From: Phymatolithon calcareum
Lineage: Eukaryota > Rhodophyta > Florideophyceae > Hapalidiales
NCBI GenBank assembly: GCA_977006965.1
Contig: OZ345373.1
Coordinates: 1 to 64,000 of the forward strand
Direction of reading: 5' to 3'
DNA: 64,000 bases
This document shows positions 30,298 through 39,632 of this stretch, one piece after another. How positions within the stretch are numbered: position 1 is the first letter of the stretch; each line of letters begins with the position of its first letter. The notes below the pieces were generated by a model, which saw nothing but the letters and a program-made list of their open reading frames with translations, was not told the DNA's origin and did not search any database. The translations under genes and the position numbers were made by a program.

Positions 30298-33200
30298 CTC
30301 ACCAGAGACCCCAGCATACATAGAAAAAATGATGAAAAACCACGGAATAGACATGGCTGCAATAACTGAGACACACTTGAGACCAGAAGGGAAAATTCGA
30401 TCTGATTTCTTCTCTATGAACGCAATGCGCCCGCCTCCACAGACTGGGCGAAATTCCGGAGGGTTTCGCTATTCTTTCGCAAGCACTGTGGGAGCCGTCT
30501 GATCTTTAAACACGCAGAGACAAATTTTCAACTGATTATCGCCCAAGTGGGGGAGATAAAAGTGGGAGCTGTCTACATATCCCCGGCAGCAACCAGAACG
30601 GAAACTGAGAAATGCCTGATCATGGTCAATACGTACGCACGAGGAAAGGCAATTGTGTGCGGCGACTGGAACGCTCGGCACCTAAGGTGGGATCTCCGCT
30701 CAAATAGGAGAGGCAACCAGCTCTTCCGTTGGGCAACAGCAAAGAACTGGGATATCCGAACTTGGACAGGTTTCAGCTTTCGAACCAAGCGGTCCAAGAG
30801 CAACATCGACTTTTTCGTAACAAAAGGAATTGAGACAGCAACACTCTGCTCACCAACAGACGTCTGGAAAGGTAATACGCAGCGCCGACCAGTGACGACC
30901 AGTTTTCTGACTCGCCAAAAACATACAAGAGCCCAAAAGCCACGAATATCGGCTAAACTATGGAGACATGAAGAGAAACAAGAAAACGTTCGGGAACTAT
31001 ATGGGACTGCCATTCCAGGAATCCTCGATGATCTGAAACGGTGCAAAACTCGACAGGAACTAGATCGGCTTTACGAAAAAATAGAGGATACGCTGTGTGA
31101 GCCTTGGAGGGAGAAAAGAACTACCCCATCACGCTACAAACCGTTCTGGAACTCAGATCTTGAAACGAAGTGCAAACGTCGCAAGAAACTGCACAAGAAA
31201 GCTCAAGAGCAGGATACAGAGGAGGCATGGAAGCGATATGAGGAATGCCGTAAACATATTCGCAAGCTGGTGAACAGAAGGAAGCGGCAGAAGTATCAAG
31301 AATACATAGATGATCTTGAGGAAAAGGATGGGTCCAAGGCAATTGAACAAATCTCCCGAATGCAGAAGATGAGAGCACGAAGAACGTCTAGGAACAAGAT
31401 GAACGGCCGTCCATTGCATAAAAAGCTGTTCACGGCCCACGTGTCCCAGACATGCCGAGATGTCGGGGGATGGCGACAAAGACCTTCGCACTTTGACTGT
31501 CCTCCTCAAATGCGGAATCTTATCAAACTAGTAATCCTGAAAGCTCCAACCAGAAAGGCCCCAGGCCTGGACGGAGTGAAGAGCGAAATGTTGAAAGTGG
31601 ACCTGGAGGAATGTACAGACCTAGTCTATGAGATATGGGCAACCTGCGGCAGATGCGGAGCACTTCCAACATCGTGGATGAAAGCTCTCTTGGTCCCGCT
31701 GCACAAGAAAGGAGACCATGACGATCCAAAAAATTTCCGACCCATATCCCTACTGAGTCAGGTCCGAAAGGTTGTTGAGTCCGCAATTGATATAATGCTC
31801 CGTCAAAGATACAAGAACCACAACATCCAGCTGGGATTTCAAAAAGGGAAGAGTACGGAGCTCTCAATCTTGAGGGCGCTGGAACTACAAAAACGAGAGC
31901 AGCGATGCATCGCAGTATTGGACCTGAAGACAGCGTACGACACAGTGTCTAGACAACACCTGCAAGAGCGAATGAGAGGACTTCTACCGCAAGAGCTATG
32001 CGTGATGATCGAACCATTCTTGATGCCTTCCTGGGTATCCACGATTAGTGACCCGCAGCAGAAGTGGTTCCTAATTGACAGAGGAGTACCCCAGGGGTCT
32101 CCGCTGAGTCCAAGTCTGTACAACCTTTTCATGGACGAATTCGCGGGAAAAATAAGCCGAGTGCCACGAGAAGTCGCAGATGTAGCCACAGTCCTCTTTG
32201 CGGACGACGTTCTCCTGTCGGCAAAGACACCAGCGGGACTACAGAGACTGTTAAATATAGCATCGAAATGGGCAAGAGACAGGCAGATGGTTTGGAACAC
32301 GAAAGGTGGGAAGAGCGAAGTACTTCTCTCGGAAGACACAAGATCATCCATTTTCAAGCATGCAGGGAAAACGTTGGCAAAGGTCAAAGAAGTCTCATAC
32401 CTTGGCATCTCACTCAGTAATGAGGGAGTTACCGACACAATACTGCTTGAGCGCATCCGGCACGCCAAGATCGCGGTATGTCAACTGAGGTCCCTGGGTG
32501 TCTCGTTGCGGGCACTCAACCCCTTGAAAGCAGTGAAGACATACAAGGCGTTGATACAACCAAGATGGGAGTATGCAATGCACCTCTCGCCATGGACGCC
32601 GAGAGTCCAGACAGCTATCGCAGAAGTGGAGAAAACATTTTTCGCACAAGTATTCGGTCCAATATCGAAAAACCGCTATGTCAGACTTCGCCTTCTTTGC
32701 CGAATTCACAACGCCGAAAACAGGAGACTCGTTCTAGCACTCAGAATGCTGGAACGAGCCAGATCAAAGAAAAGGAGCCTTCTGGCCGTCCCAATCGAGG
32801 AAAGAGATGTGGATGAACTACAATGGGTGAGTCGAGACATATCGGCAATGCTACAGTACGACCTATTCGAGACGGCACTGGCTTTCCTCAAACAGGGATT
32901 TTCAGCAAAATCGTTGAGGACCTTGCTCTTCAAAGACGAAGGAGACGTCTCGGAGTCCAACAGAAAGAGAAGAATTCCCTACGATCTGCCGGAGTTCACC
33001 CCGGCGATTATCAGACTCCCGAAAACACGGCACCGCCAATTAGCGATAAAGTGGGCATTCGGCCGGTTCCCCCCATTGAGCACATCACTTCTCACAAACA
33101 AGTTCTGTGATACTGTACCAATACTCATGAGCAACCTGGAAGAATACCTCGGAAGATATCAACTGAACAACGAGGAGATTAATATCACTGAAAAAGCTCT

Positions 33201-33469
33201 AGACAAGCTACTCTTCTTCACTATCGTCTTTTACGACGACATGGAGTAGACAAGGCGCCAATTGAGGAAATCTGACCAGTGGACCCCAAGCTTTTCCCTC
33301 CGCCCTTTCACGGGAGAGGGTTTTTGCAGCTAGGGCTACGACGCTAACCCGGGTTACAAGTATTTGAGTATATGATCGAAGCTACAACGTAGCTGCTGAA
33401 ACGCATCTCCCTTGCAGTCTCATGAGTGTTACTGAGGGCGTTTAATAAATTCCAAATTCAAAAAAAAAA
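30298..33469 (+). mobile_element. Family A non-LTR retrotransposon, 14-bp target duplication
   Basis: The element lies between AACTGTGACACTAC at 30284-30297 and the same sequence at 33468-33481, just after a run of ten A. The empty site survives in copy 2 of the duplication (near 46146). It carries the end of an endonuclease domain, a complete RT and a 220-bp 3' untranslated part ending AAATTCAAAAAAAA. The first preserved residues are already inside the endonuclease domain, so the 5' end is truncated. It is the best preserved LINE in the window. Confidence 0.95.
30547..33249 (+). CDS. Non-LTR ORF2: endonuclease (partial) and reverse transcriptase
   Basis: The 900-codon open frame includes the APE-type endonuclease motifs CGDWNARH and SNIDFFV (about 30655-30815). 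A central charged linker follows, then RT with APGLDGVKSEML, NFRPISLLSQ, LGFQKGKST, AVLDLKTAYDTV (motif A), IDRGVPQGSPLSPSLYN (B), LFADDVLLSAK (C) and VWNTKGGKSEVL. The C-terminus has RRIPYDLPEF and KWAFGRFPPLSTSLL and no zinc knuckle. The endonuclease start (AITETHLRPEG, from the ATG at 30329) is in another frame, separated by a shift near 30460. The protein would nick the target and prime reverse transcription there. All RT catalytic residues are intact; only the 5' truncation and the single shift disable it. Confidence 0.93.
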   Translation: MGEIKVGAVYISPAATRTETEKCLIMVNTYARGKAIVCGDWNARHLRWDLRSNRRGNQLFRWATAKNWDIRTWTGFSFRTKRSKSNIDFFVTKGIETATLCSPTDVWKGNTQRRPVTTSFLTRQKHTRAQKPRISAKLWRHEEKQENVRELYGTAIPGILDDLKRCKTRQELDRLYEKIEDTLCEPWREKRTTPSRYKPFWNSDLETKCKRRKKLHKKAQEQDTEEAWKRYEECRKHIRKLVNRRKRQKYQEYIDDLEEKDGSKAIEQISRMQKMRARRTSRNKMNGRPLHKKLFTAHVSQTCRDVGGWRQRPSHFDCPPQMRNLIKLVILKAPTRKAPGLDGVKSEMLKVDLEECTDLVYEIWATCGRCGALPTSWMKALLVPLHKKGDHDDPKNFRPISLLSQVRKVVESAIDIMLRQRYKNHNIQLGFQKGKSTELSILRALELQKREQRCIAVLDLKTAYDTVSRQHLQERMRGLLPQELCVMIEPFLMPSWVSTISDPQQKWFLIDRGVPQGSPLSPSLYNLFMDEFAGKISRVPREVADVATVLFADDVLLSAKTPAGLQRLLNIASKWARDRQMVWNTKGGKSEVLLSEDTRSSIFKHAGKTLAKVKEVSYLGISLSNEGVTDTILLERIRHAKIAVCQLRSLGVSLRALNPLKAVKTYKALIQPRWEYAMHLSPWTPRVQTAIAEVEKTFFAQVFGPISKNRYVRLRLLCRIHNAENRRLVLALRMLERARSKKRSLLAVPIEERDVDELQWVSRDISAMLQYDLFETALAFLKQGFSAKSLRTLLFKDEGDVSESNRKRRIPYDLPEFTPAIIRLPKTRHRQLAIKWAFGRFPPLSTSLLTNKFCDTVPILMSNLEEYLGRYQLNNEEINITEKALDKLLFFTIVFYDDME

Positions 33470-33950
33470 CTGTGACACTACATGCAAGTTTAAAACTTGC
33501 GTTGGGCTACTGGGCACAGAGGAATGCGTGTCATGAGACGCATGCCTAAATATGGGGTTGCACGTCGTTCTCATAGCTCTTTTGTTCATGGAAAAGGCGT
33601 TGGGAGCTTTTAAATAAATCCTAACATATCCCCGATTTCTCATGAGCTCAGGAGAAATAGGCGCTCCCACATGTCTTTCGCTGCACATTCTTGCGTTGCA
33701 GATGGCACGGGAGGTCGAGTCACACTCTGGCGCATGTATCGAGAAATGCAGAGATAATCGAATATGAGTTTGATCAGAGACAGATTTACAATTTCATAGA
33801 TGTGTATCCCTGTGTGTATGTTTTACATACACATCAATTCAAATTTGAGATTTGTATTCAATTGTGTTCCACTCTGTGGCACATCAAGTGAGCTTGGAAG
33901 CGCACCGACTTCTTAAGTTCTCTCCACTCTATTATACCCTTGACCTCATT
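33470..33950. other. Flank upstream of foldback, shared with copy 2
   Basis: The stretch matches 46146-46221 and 46889-47310. It contains the conserved words CGTGTCATGAGACGCAT and CTCATGAGCTCA. No gene is seen. Confidence 0.5.
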
Positions 33951-33957
33951 GATGTCA

Positions 33958-34316
33958 TCAACAGCTTTCATCCAATATCTAAGTGAATGTAGTGCCACTG
34001 TGTGTCTTCCGCTTCATCTTCACGTTCCCTAATAACTGAATGGTTTTTAGTCTATTTCAAACAAAGCAGAGATACTGCTTCGTATACAAACAATGTGATG
34101 GATGCTAGTGAAGTGCACTACTTCCACTTGGGGCAAGGGCAGCATTCGAGTGCGTGGATTGTCAATGCTCTTGATAGGCTTCGAAAATGGATCAGTATCA
34201 CTGCTTTGTGTGAAGTAGCCTAAGTCCCACTAAGTTTATTAGTGTAGGTGAAGAGGAAGTGGAAGACACAGAGTGACTCTACAATCAGAAAATAAGATAT
34301 TTGGTGAAAGCTGTTG
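33958..34316. mobile_element. Foldback/MITE-like element with ~100-bp inverted repeats
   Basis: The left end (CAACAGCTTTCATCCAATAT, then CACTGTGTGTCTTCC) is mirrored at the right end (GGAAGACACAGAGTG, then ATATTTGGTGAAAGCTGTTG). The arms are about 80-90 bp around a core of about 180 bp. A 73-codon frame (34002-34223) crosses it. Other copies are at 29779-30124 (inverted) and 47325-47685. It sits about 200 bp upstream of the TATA box of the cysteine-rich gene in both duplicates. Target duplications were not identified. Confidence 0.75.
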
Positions 34317-34491
34317 GATTAACACAGTGCTGACTAGTGCAGCGAATCAGAATCTCTGTGCATCTTCATCATCACTTATGTAATATCAGTTGTTTTAATT
34401 GAGTCTCGAAAACAAGCGGCTTGGCTTTTCTTTCTGTTTTGGATTGAGTAAACGTAGCGTACGGGTTTCTTCTCCGTCGCCCCGCTTTCCG

Positions 34492-34498
34492 TATAAGA
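34492..34498 (+). promoter_or_regulatory. TATA box of the cysteine-rich gene, copy 1
   Basis: TATAAGA lies 104 bp upstream of the ATG at 34596. It is conserved with its surroundings (CCTCTGTTTTTCATCGGTC follows) in copy 2 at 47877. It is the only convincing core promoter near this gene. Confidence 0.65.
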
Positions 34499-34595
34499 AC
34501 CTCTGTTTTTCATCGGTCCAAGGCCAGTGATCCGTCAGCCATTTATACAGAACAATCCTTCTAAGCTCCAAATCACACCAAATCTCATTATTACT

Positions 34596-34976
34596 ATGTC
34601 ATCTACCGCCTTTATTATCAAGCTCATTGCCGCTGCTGCCATGTTGGTCAGTCTCACTTTCGCCGCAACTGTCGATCCGAGTGATGGTTCGTCAAACTTG
34701 GCCGATGTGTATACTACCGTTCGTGCCAATAAGCCCACTACCGATCGCGAGAAGTACTTTTGCAAGTGGGCTAAGCGTTTCGACTGTCTCGTTGTGCGCA
34801 AGCTGAGCGGTCACGCTCTTGGAAAGTGCATAATTAATGCGCTCTTCTTTGATAAGGATAGTTGTGGCTTTGACAAGTTCGGAGGGTACAAACCCTGCGT
34901 GAGGGCATGCAAAGGGCACGTCAACGGATGTGTAGCCGACTGCGTGTTTAATCTTCCGGGCTCTTGGGCGAAGTAA
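34596..34976 (+). CDS. Small secreted cysteine-rich protein, copy 1
   Basis: The ATG at 34596 is chosen because it starts a clear signal peptide (MSSTAFIIKLIAAAAMLVSL, cleavage likely after FAA). An upstream in-frame codon exists but adds residues before the signal. The mature part of about 100 residues has eight cysteines: one in YFCKW, one in RFDCL, one in GKCII, one in DSCGF, and four in PCVRACKGHVNGCVADC. This suggests four disulfides. The 125-aa product of the copy at 47981 keeps all eight and differs at few sites, although flanks carry indels, which points to selection. I do not recognise the family; an extracellular effector, defence or matrix peptide is possible. No intron is needed. 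Confidence 0.85.
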   Translation: MSSTAFIIKLIAAAAMLVSLTFAATVDPSDGSSNLADVYTTVRANKPTTDREKYFCKWAKRFDCLVVRKLSGHALGKCIINALFFDKDSCGFDKFGGYKPCVRACKGHVNGCVADCVFNLPGSWAK

Positions 34977-35610
34977 TTTCATTTGTTTCTCCAGCAAAGC
35001 TGTCACTGGGACCCCGTTCCGAGAAACTATAGCTTCCTTGTATTTGGTATGGAACTGCTGTGGGGTTAGTCATGTGCTTTCAATAATATTACACTTCGGC
35101 GACATCATTACCTGCTGGTATTTTTAATCTTAATTGCGGTCTGCATCTTGAAATAATGTAAACCTACTGATCACGCCTCAGGCGAATAATTCGAATATCA
35201 TGTGTACCGTCTCATTTTGAAGCCCGTATCTTCAAAAGTTTTTATGCAAAGCATATGCAAACTGAATGTAAGCAACTAGAATAGACTGGTACGCTCTTCC
35301 GCGCACCAGCATCGCTTTTCGATATATTCCAAGCGTGGAGCCGCCCATGTCTTTCGGTAACGGGCTCCTCGAAAGCCCATTAGTTTAGTTCGTCACCTAG
35401 CGAGAACTATTTCAAATCCTCTTAAGTTTAGAAGTAGTGGATCACATTTGTAAACAGATCTGGATGACCAGCCTCAATTCGTCAGGCATCCCCGCTTGTC
35501 TGCCAGTCTGCTTAAGTAGTCACTTTCCTCCTACTCTGCACGTCTTGTACGAATTCTTTTCGATTTTCTCGGCTGACTTTTCAAAACTAAAATGTAGAGC
35601 AGCATTAAGT
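34977..35610. other. 3' flank of the cysteine-rich gene, shared with copy 2
   Basis: The flank is conserved with 48359-48960. CAATAATATTA near 35082 could serve in polyadenylation. No further gene is seen; a plus-strand frame from 35437 is created mostly by the later insertion. Confidence 0.5.
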
Positions 35611-35887
35611 TTTTTATTTCTATTATTTTTAAAAGCCTCACAGTCTTACGAATATACCGGCAAGGCTTCCTCTACTGCTGATTATCCACTACCAGCTCCT
35701 TTACTTTCGTCGTCTTGTATTGACCCCTTGTGTTCCTGGTCTTGTATCTTGTCTTTTTGCTCAGAAAAGATTGTCATCATTTTGCATGCTATCGACGATG
35801 CTCTTGCTCAAGAACAGTAGCTCGTCCAGCGCTTTTTCAGTTGCACGTCAGCACCGCTACGAGCCTCCACCAGAGTTTCCTCTGGCT
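35611..35887 (-). mobile_element. 277-bp retroposed transcript fragment
   Basis: This insertion is absent from copy 2, and it is flanked by AGCAGCATTAAGT at 35598-35610 and 35888-35900. Its left end is T-rich (TTTTTTATTTCTATTATTTTTAAA), so in minus orientation it has an A-rich tail. Read in that sense it contains pieces of a charged coding sequence (LDELLFLSKSIVDSMQNDD; SEQKDKIQDQEHKGSIQDDE) split by a frameshift. It resembles none of the LINE tails in the window. The best reading is a processed pseudogene fragment mobilised by LINE machinery. Confidence 0.7.
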
Positions 35888-36059
35888 AGCAGCATTAAGT
35901 GCCACAACGCGCGTCAATGATATAATACGAACGGTCACCCGCTTTCGTATTGAAACTAGGAAAGCATCTACTTGGAGTAAGAAAGGTTGAAACATCTCCA
36001 GCAATTCTCCGGTATCAAAAAATTATGTGTCAGGGGAAAGTAGGAAACCTCGCACGCTA

Positions 36060-36651
36060 GAAAAATATTTGAATCAGCAGTGGACAAACTGATCCGGAAG
36101 GAACATAGATTCAACAGAGCCCAAATGGGCTTCCAGCCCAAAAAAGGAACGGAAAGGGCTCTCCTCCGTTACTTAGCAGCAGTGAGACAGGGAATGAACT
36201 CAAGGCCCCCGGACATCCTCTTGGCCTACGACGATGGAGACGAGCATGCTTACTCAACGACCCCGACCGCCTCGGCACAGCGCGTTATCGTGTGTGACGA
36301 AGATGGTGACACACGAGACATGCATCGTACCATCCCATTCCAGGTCGGCTGAGCTGGGATTCTGATTTTGCGCGGCGAAGACACTGTTTTGGAAGAAGCG
36401 CTGGCCGTTGGGGCTGTCGGCTCTTCATTTGACGCGGGAGGCATTTGCCGCCGTACGTGCCTTCCAAGCAACGTCAACCCTACAACTTTGGCGCGGCACC
36501 ACTATCAGATGGTTCACTGACAACCGTTGCTGCATAGACGCGCTCAACGGGGAACCACGGATGTTTGGTGACATGGTCCGGAATCTATGGAACCTTATGG
36601 AACTGTTATTTTCACGCGAGGTTCAGATAGAGTGTGTGTGGATACCGAGTC
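36060..36651 (+). pseudogene. Family D non-LTR element, third copy, 5' part
   Basis: The first frame carries an RT fragment (HRFNRAQMGFQPKKGTERAL). An internal deletion joins this directly to the insertion domain of the D-type RNase H (YDDGDEHAYSTTPTASAQR, CDEDGDTRDMHRTIP). After a stop and shift, the second half of RNase H follows (EAFAAVRAFQ, IRWFTDNRCCIDAL, ECVWIPS), where the Copia element interrupts it. The protein continues in the same frame after the Copia element (HCGVAKNEAADEL). Confidence 0.8.
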
Positions 36652-36833
36652 TGTTAGCTTCGCACTCGAGAGTTGTGTCTCGCGCCATTGAGACAAGCAG
36701 GCGCGAGACGCACAACCATCACAACTCACACACATCGTCTGGCACCCATGTGCCAGACAACACACCGACTAGGTTAAAAGATAAACAACTCGCTCGAGTA
36801 AAGAAAGAGGAGACAATCCCATTGAAGCCAACA
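36652..36833 (+). repeat. Copia 5' LTR (182 bp)
   Basis: The LTR begins TGTTAGCTTCGCACT and ends CCAACA. It is identical by eye to the last 170 bp of the 3' LTR but lacks a 58-bp segment present there between two copies of AGCTTCGCACT. The 5' LTR has therefore deleted the interval between these 11-bp direct repeats, keeping one copy. Confidence 0.93.
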
Positions 36834-36850
36834 GGTTATGGGCCCAGAAC
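36834..36850 (+). other. Copia primer binding site, initiator tRNA-Met anticodon type
   Basis: GGTTATGGGCCCAG directly follows the LTR and is complementary to the anticodon stem-loop of eukaryotic initiator tRNA-Met (CUGGGCCCAUAACC). Priming by an internal half-tRNA of this kind is known for Drosophila copia. The match is by recognition; no tRNA from this organism is in the window. Confidence 0.8.
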
Positions 36851-36973
36851 ACTAACCTTGCCACCCTGGACCAATCCACGCGCCAGACGCGCAACCCCAA
36901 TCCGGACTACAACGGACGCGCTATTGCTACTCGCTCTAGCTCCGGCCGCCGCCATCGCCCTACACCCGTCACC

Positions 36974-37927
36974 ATGACGAATCCATCCGCACACGCCGCC
37001 GAGCTTCAGGCCGGCGCATCCGCCATACCTGCAGCTCCTCTGGCTGCAATCCCTCCCAAAGCTGAACCGTTTCCCCCAGCAGTACAGAACTCTCCCAACG
37101 CCATCCAACACACCGTCCCCTCTCGCCCCTGGCCAATCGAAGGCGTCGACAAACTACACGCCGACGCCTCAAACAAGCGAGACTGGCTCCTATGCGTGGA
37201 AGCAGTCGCACAGGGCCGGCAAGCTGAAGAGCTACTCTATCGCCCGCCCACCACCGGCAACGCCATCGAAGAAGCCCATTCAGCACACCTAAAATCTTTC
37301 CTTATGCTCACCGTGCATGCATCGTTCCGGCAGGCCATTGCCCACATTCGTCCGCACGAGGCGTACGCTCATCTCCGAAACCTCTCTCCACAGACTACAA
37401 TCCACGAAGTTGCACGGGTCTCACGAGTAAAAGCCTTTAGCTGTCAGAAGACTCCAGCGGCGTATGTCGCAGCGCACCGAGAGCGCCACGATCGACTGCT
37501 GACCGCCTATGCTTCACACGACCTCGCCTCCGCCCCCGCCTATATCGAGGATCTGCTTACCGGCCTACCCCCCACAGCACAGGCGCACGCGCTAACTGAA
37601 CTGTACGGATACATCCCTGAAAGCTCGAAGAACACGACAGCGGCAAATCGACTCATCTCCGCCATCCTGCGCCTACCACACACCTATAAAGACAGTGGCA
37701 GACGAACTGACCAACAGCAGCAAGGCGACTCATCGAAAGGACGAAAACGCTACGGACGCGCTCCAGGCAACCCGGATGTCAAGGACTACAAATGCATGCT
37801 ACACAGGATGGATAATCACAAGCAGGCCGATGAAAAATGCCTCAACGTGCAAGCACGTCGCATACCGAAACCGCAACCGGCCGCTGCGGCAGCGGTCGCC
37901 ATGGACCCTGACTTCGTTATGCAGTAG
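36974..37927 (+). CDS. Copia Gag
   Basis: The 317-codon frame opens 140 bp after the LTR (MTNPSAHAAELQAG). It has the copia-type Gag core with KRDWLLCVEAVAQG near residue 58 and an ALxxLYGYIP-type end of the helical region. The segment between contains PAAYVAAHRERHDRLLTAY, matching the UBN2-type helical fold. No CCHC zinc knuckle is visible; a cysteine/histidine pair (CMLHRMDNHKQADEKC) near residue 275 may be its atypical equivalent. It stops at TAG 37925-37927, with protease in another frame, so Gag is separate. The frame is intact. Confidence 0.85.
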   Translation: MTNPSAHAAELQAGASAIPAAPLAAIPPKAEPFPPAVQNSPNAIQHTVPSRPWPIEGVDKLHADASNKRDWLLCVEAVAQGRQAEELLYRPPTTGNAIEEAHSAHLKSFLMLTVHASFRQAIAHIRPHEAYAHLRNLSPQTTIHEVARVSRVKAFSCQKTPAAYVAAHRERHDRLLTAYASHDLASAPAYIEDLLTGLPPTAQAHALTELYGYIPESSKNTTAANRLISAILRLPHTYKDSGRRTDQQQQGDSSKGRKRYGRAPGNPDVKDYKCMLHRMDNHKQADEKCLNVQARRIPKPQPAAAAAVAMDPDFVMQ

Positions 37928-37944
37928 CTGGCGCGCTCGGCTCC

Positions 37945-38675
37945 ATGTTCCACACTAGTAACACCGACACGCAACACAATGAGGTAAATGACAATTCCAA
38001 CTATATCTGCACTCCCGTCCTGGACTCCGCCGCCACTCACCACCAGGGGTCCTATCCAGTATACTGGACTTGCAGTATACTGCAATCTACTTGTACTGGA
38101 GTGGGACTGCAAAAAACCCGCCTACTTGCAATACGAATTGCAAAATGTTTGACTGTGTTGAGCGGACACAATGTAGTGCATGTCATGCACTCTCTAATTT
38201 ATACTGTACCATCTCGGTACGTATTATGCCGAATCCATCATAGTCACAAACGTAGAGCACCAATTCAAGTGTTTACAGTACTGACGTGGCGTTCAGTCCA
38301 CGTGTGGATACAGCGCTGCGTGACGTGGCCCATGTCATAAATGCAGGCTATCAACTTGCAATACAACTTGCAGACAATCGCCGGGACTGCTACTTGCAAA
38401 TCGAATTGCACTGTATCTAGCAATCAATAAAAATCTACTTGCTAGTAGCCCTGCTCACCACCTCACCCGAGATAGCCGCTGCCTCACCAATACAGTACCA
38501 CTCCGACTACCCATCCGTCTCGCAAATGAACAGCAAGCAACCACAACTGCCACTGGCGACTCAAACTTGCGGGCATCAAAAGAAACCATTCCACTGAAAA
38601 ACGTCATGCACGTGCCTGGTCTTCGAGGATAATCTCGTCTCCGCAGGGCAGCTCAGTGAAGACTACGACATCACG
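37945..38675 (+). pseudogene. Copia aspartic protease, interrupted by a MITE
   Basis: The active site reads LDSAATHH (DSA in place of DSG/DTG) at 38020-38043. The 410-bp MITE follows directly. Removing it with one target copy gives an in-frame continuation, LTRDSRCLTNTVPL, and later IPLKNVMHVPGL, a typical copia protease end. A 1-nt insertion near 38626 then shifts the frame into NLVSAGQLSEDYDIT. Confidence 0.85.
38044..38453. mobile_element. hAT-like MITE in the Copia protease, 8-bp target duplication
   Basis: The 410-bp insertion begins CAGGGGTCCTATCCAGTATAC and ends with its imperfect complement (GTAGCCCTG). It is flanked by CTCACCAC at 38036-38043 and 38454-38461. CAGGG termini with 8-bp duplications are the hallmark of hAT elements. 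Subterminal repeats of ACTTGCAA/TTGCAATAC occur at both ends, as transposase binding sites often do. No coding capacity is present. Confidence 0.9.
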
Positions 38676-39632
38676 ATGAAAAAGAACCGACTCTACCTCT
38701 CACGCCCCTCGCGTAATATACAGCAACAAGTCGTGGCTACCGGCACAAAACAAAATGGGGTATTCAAATTTGACCCTCCCGCGCTGCCGCCAGTGACAGC
38801 ACGCCCGACCCGCCGGTACGGCACAGTACCGCACGCTCTACAGCACTTGCATGAGGTATTTGCTCACGCTCATACCCAGGCACTCCGGCGCCTCTCCAGC
38901 GCTCATCCATCCCTCCCCCTTCCCACAAGTAATCGCAGCGGCAGCTACACTTGCGGTCCATGCAATTCTGCTAAACTTTCGCGCGCGCCTCACCAATCCA
39001 CGGACCACAGCAGCATTGCCCCGCTCGAATCCCTTAGCGCAGATACTGCTGGACCGCTGACACAGTCCACGAGAGGAAACCGCTACTTTACAGTACTTGC
39101 CGACCGCAGCACAGGATATTTGCACGCCATGCCTACTCGCACGAAAGACGCCGCAGGTCAGCACCTCGTCGACGCCATTAGAAAACTACAGAGAGCCACT
39201 GGTCGTGTTACTCGCCGTATCCATGCAGACGGCGCAGGCGAGCTCACTCAAGGTGCCCCAAAACCTTATACGCGCAGAGAGGGGATTAGACTAACCAAGA
39301 CGGTCCCCAACACCCCCAAAATGAATGGTCAAGCCGAACGAGCTATTAGAAAGCTCAAAGACTGCATTAGAACCCAACTCAATGCCGCACGACTTCCTAA
39401 CAACACATGAGATCATGCGCTACCAGACTGTGTTGAAAAGCTCAACGCTATTCCACGACGTGGACACCCTCTAGCACCGAGCCAAGAGCTCTTCGGTAGC
39501 TCCGCCACACTTCCTACCCCCTTCGCTTTCGGTACACAGGGCTTTGTACCGAACAAAGCACGCCACCTACGCACTCTAGATCCGCGTGGCATCCACTGCA
39601 AATACCTCGCACCGTCCCCAAACGGCACCATA
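38676..39632 (+). pseudogene. Copia integrase
   Basis: The frame shows the zinc-binding region (HLHEVFAHAH and CGPCNSAKL) and then the core: LSADTAGPLTQ (first Asp), RIHADGAGELTQ (second Asp) and MNGQAERAIRKLK (Glu). A TGA at 39408-39410 replaces the conserved Trp codon that follows LPNNT. The same frame continues with the GKREY-like region (GFVPNKARHLRTLDPRG). One nonsense codon therefore breaks the polyprotein. Confidence 0.88.

Larger units (their letters stand above)
30150..36060. repeat. Direct segmental duplication, copy 1
   Basis: After removing the element at 30298-33469, this stretch is collinear with 46046-49105. The shared order is a TTTTTCGCTTGCAATTATCACAT start, a foldback element, the cysteine-rich gene and a long 3' flank. 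Copy 1 has two later insertions (30298-33469 and 35611-35887). Copy 2 has a different one (46222-46888). Confidence 0.9.

Noticed and set aside
33970-34223. 73-81 codon conserved frame in the foldback copies as a gene
   Set aside because: It lies within a terminal-inverted-repeat element,  is decayed in the 47.4-kb copy, and its conservation follows from recent copying.
37981-38340. Open frame across the Copia protease continuing into the MITE
   Set aside because: The sequence after 38044 belongs to the inserted MITE and encodes nothing of the polyprotein.
17311-39410. TGA possibly decoded as an amino acid, since several elements are broken only by TGA (17311, 17953, 39408)
   Set aside because: Other near-intact copies are broken by TAG (25521) and TAA (4173), and frameshifts accompany them. 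Ordinary pseudogene decay explains the pattern.
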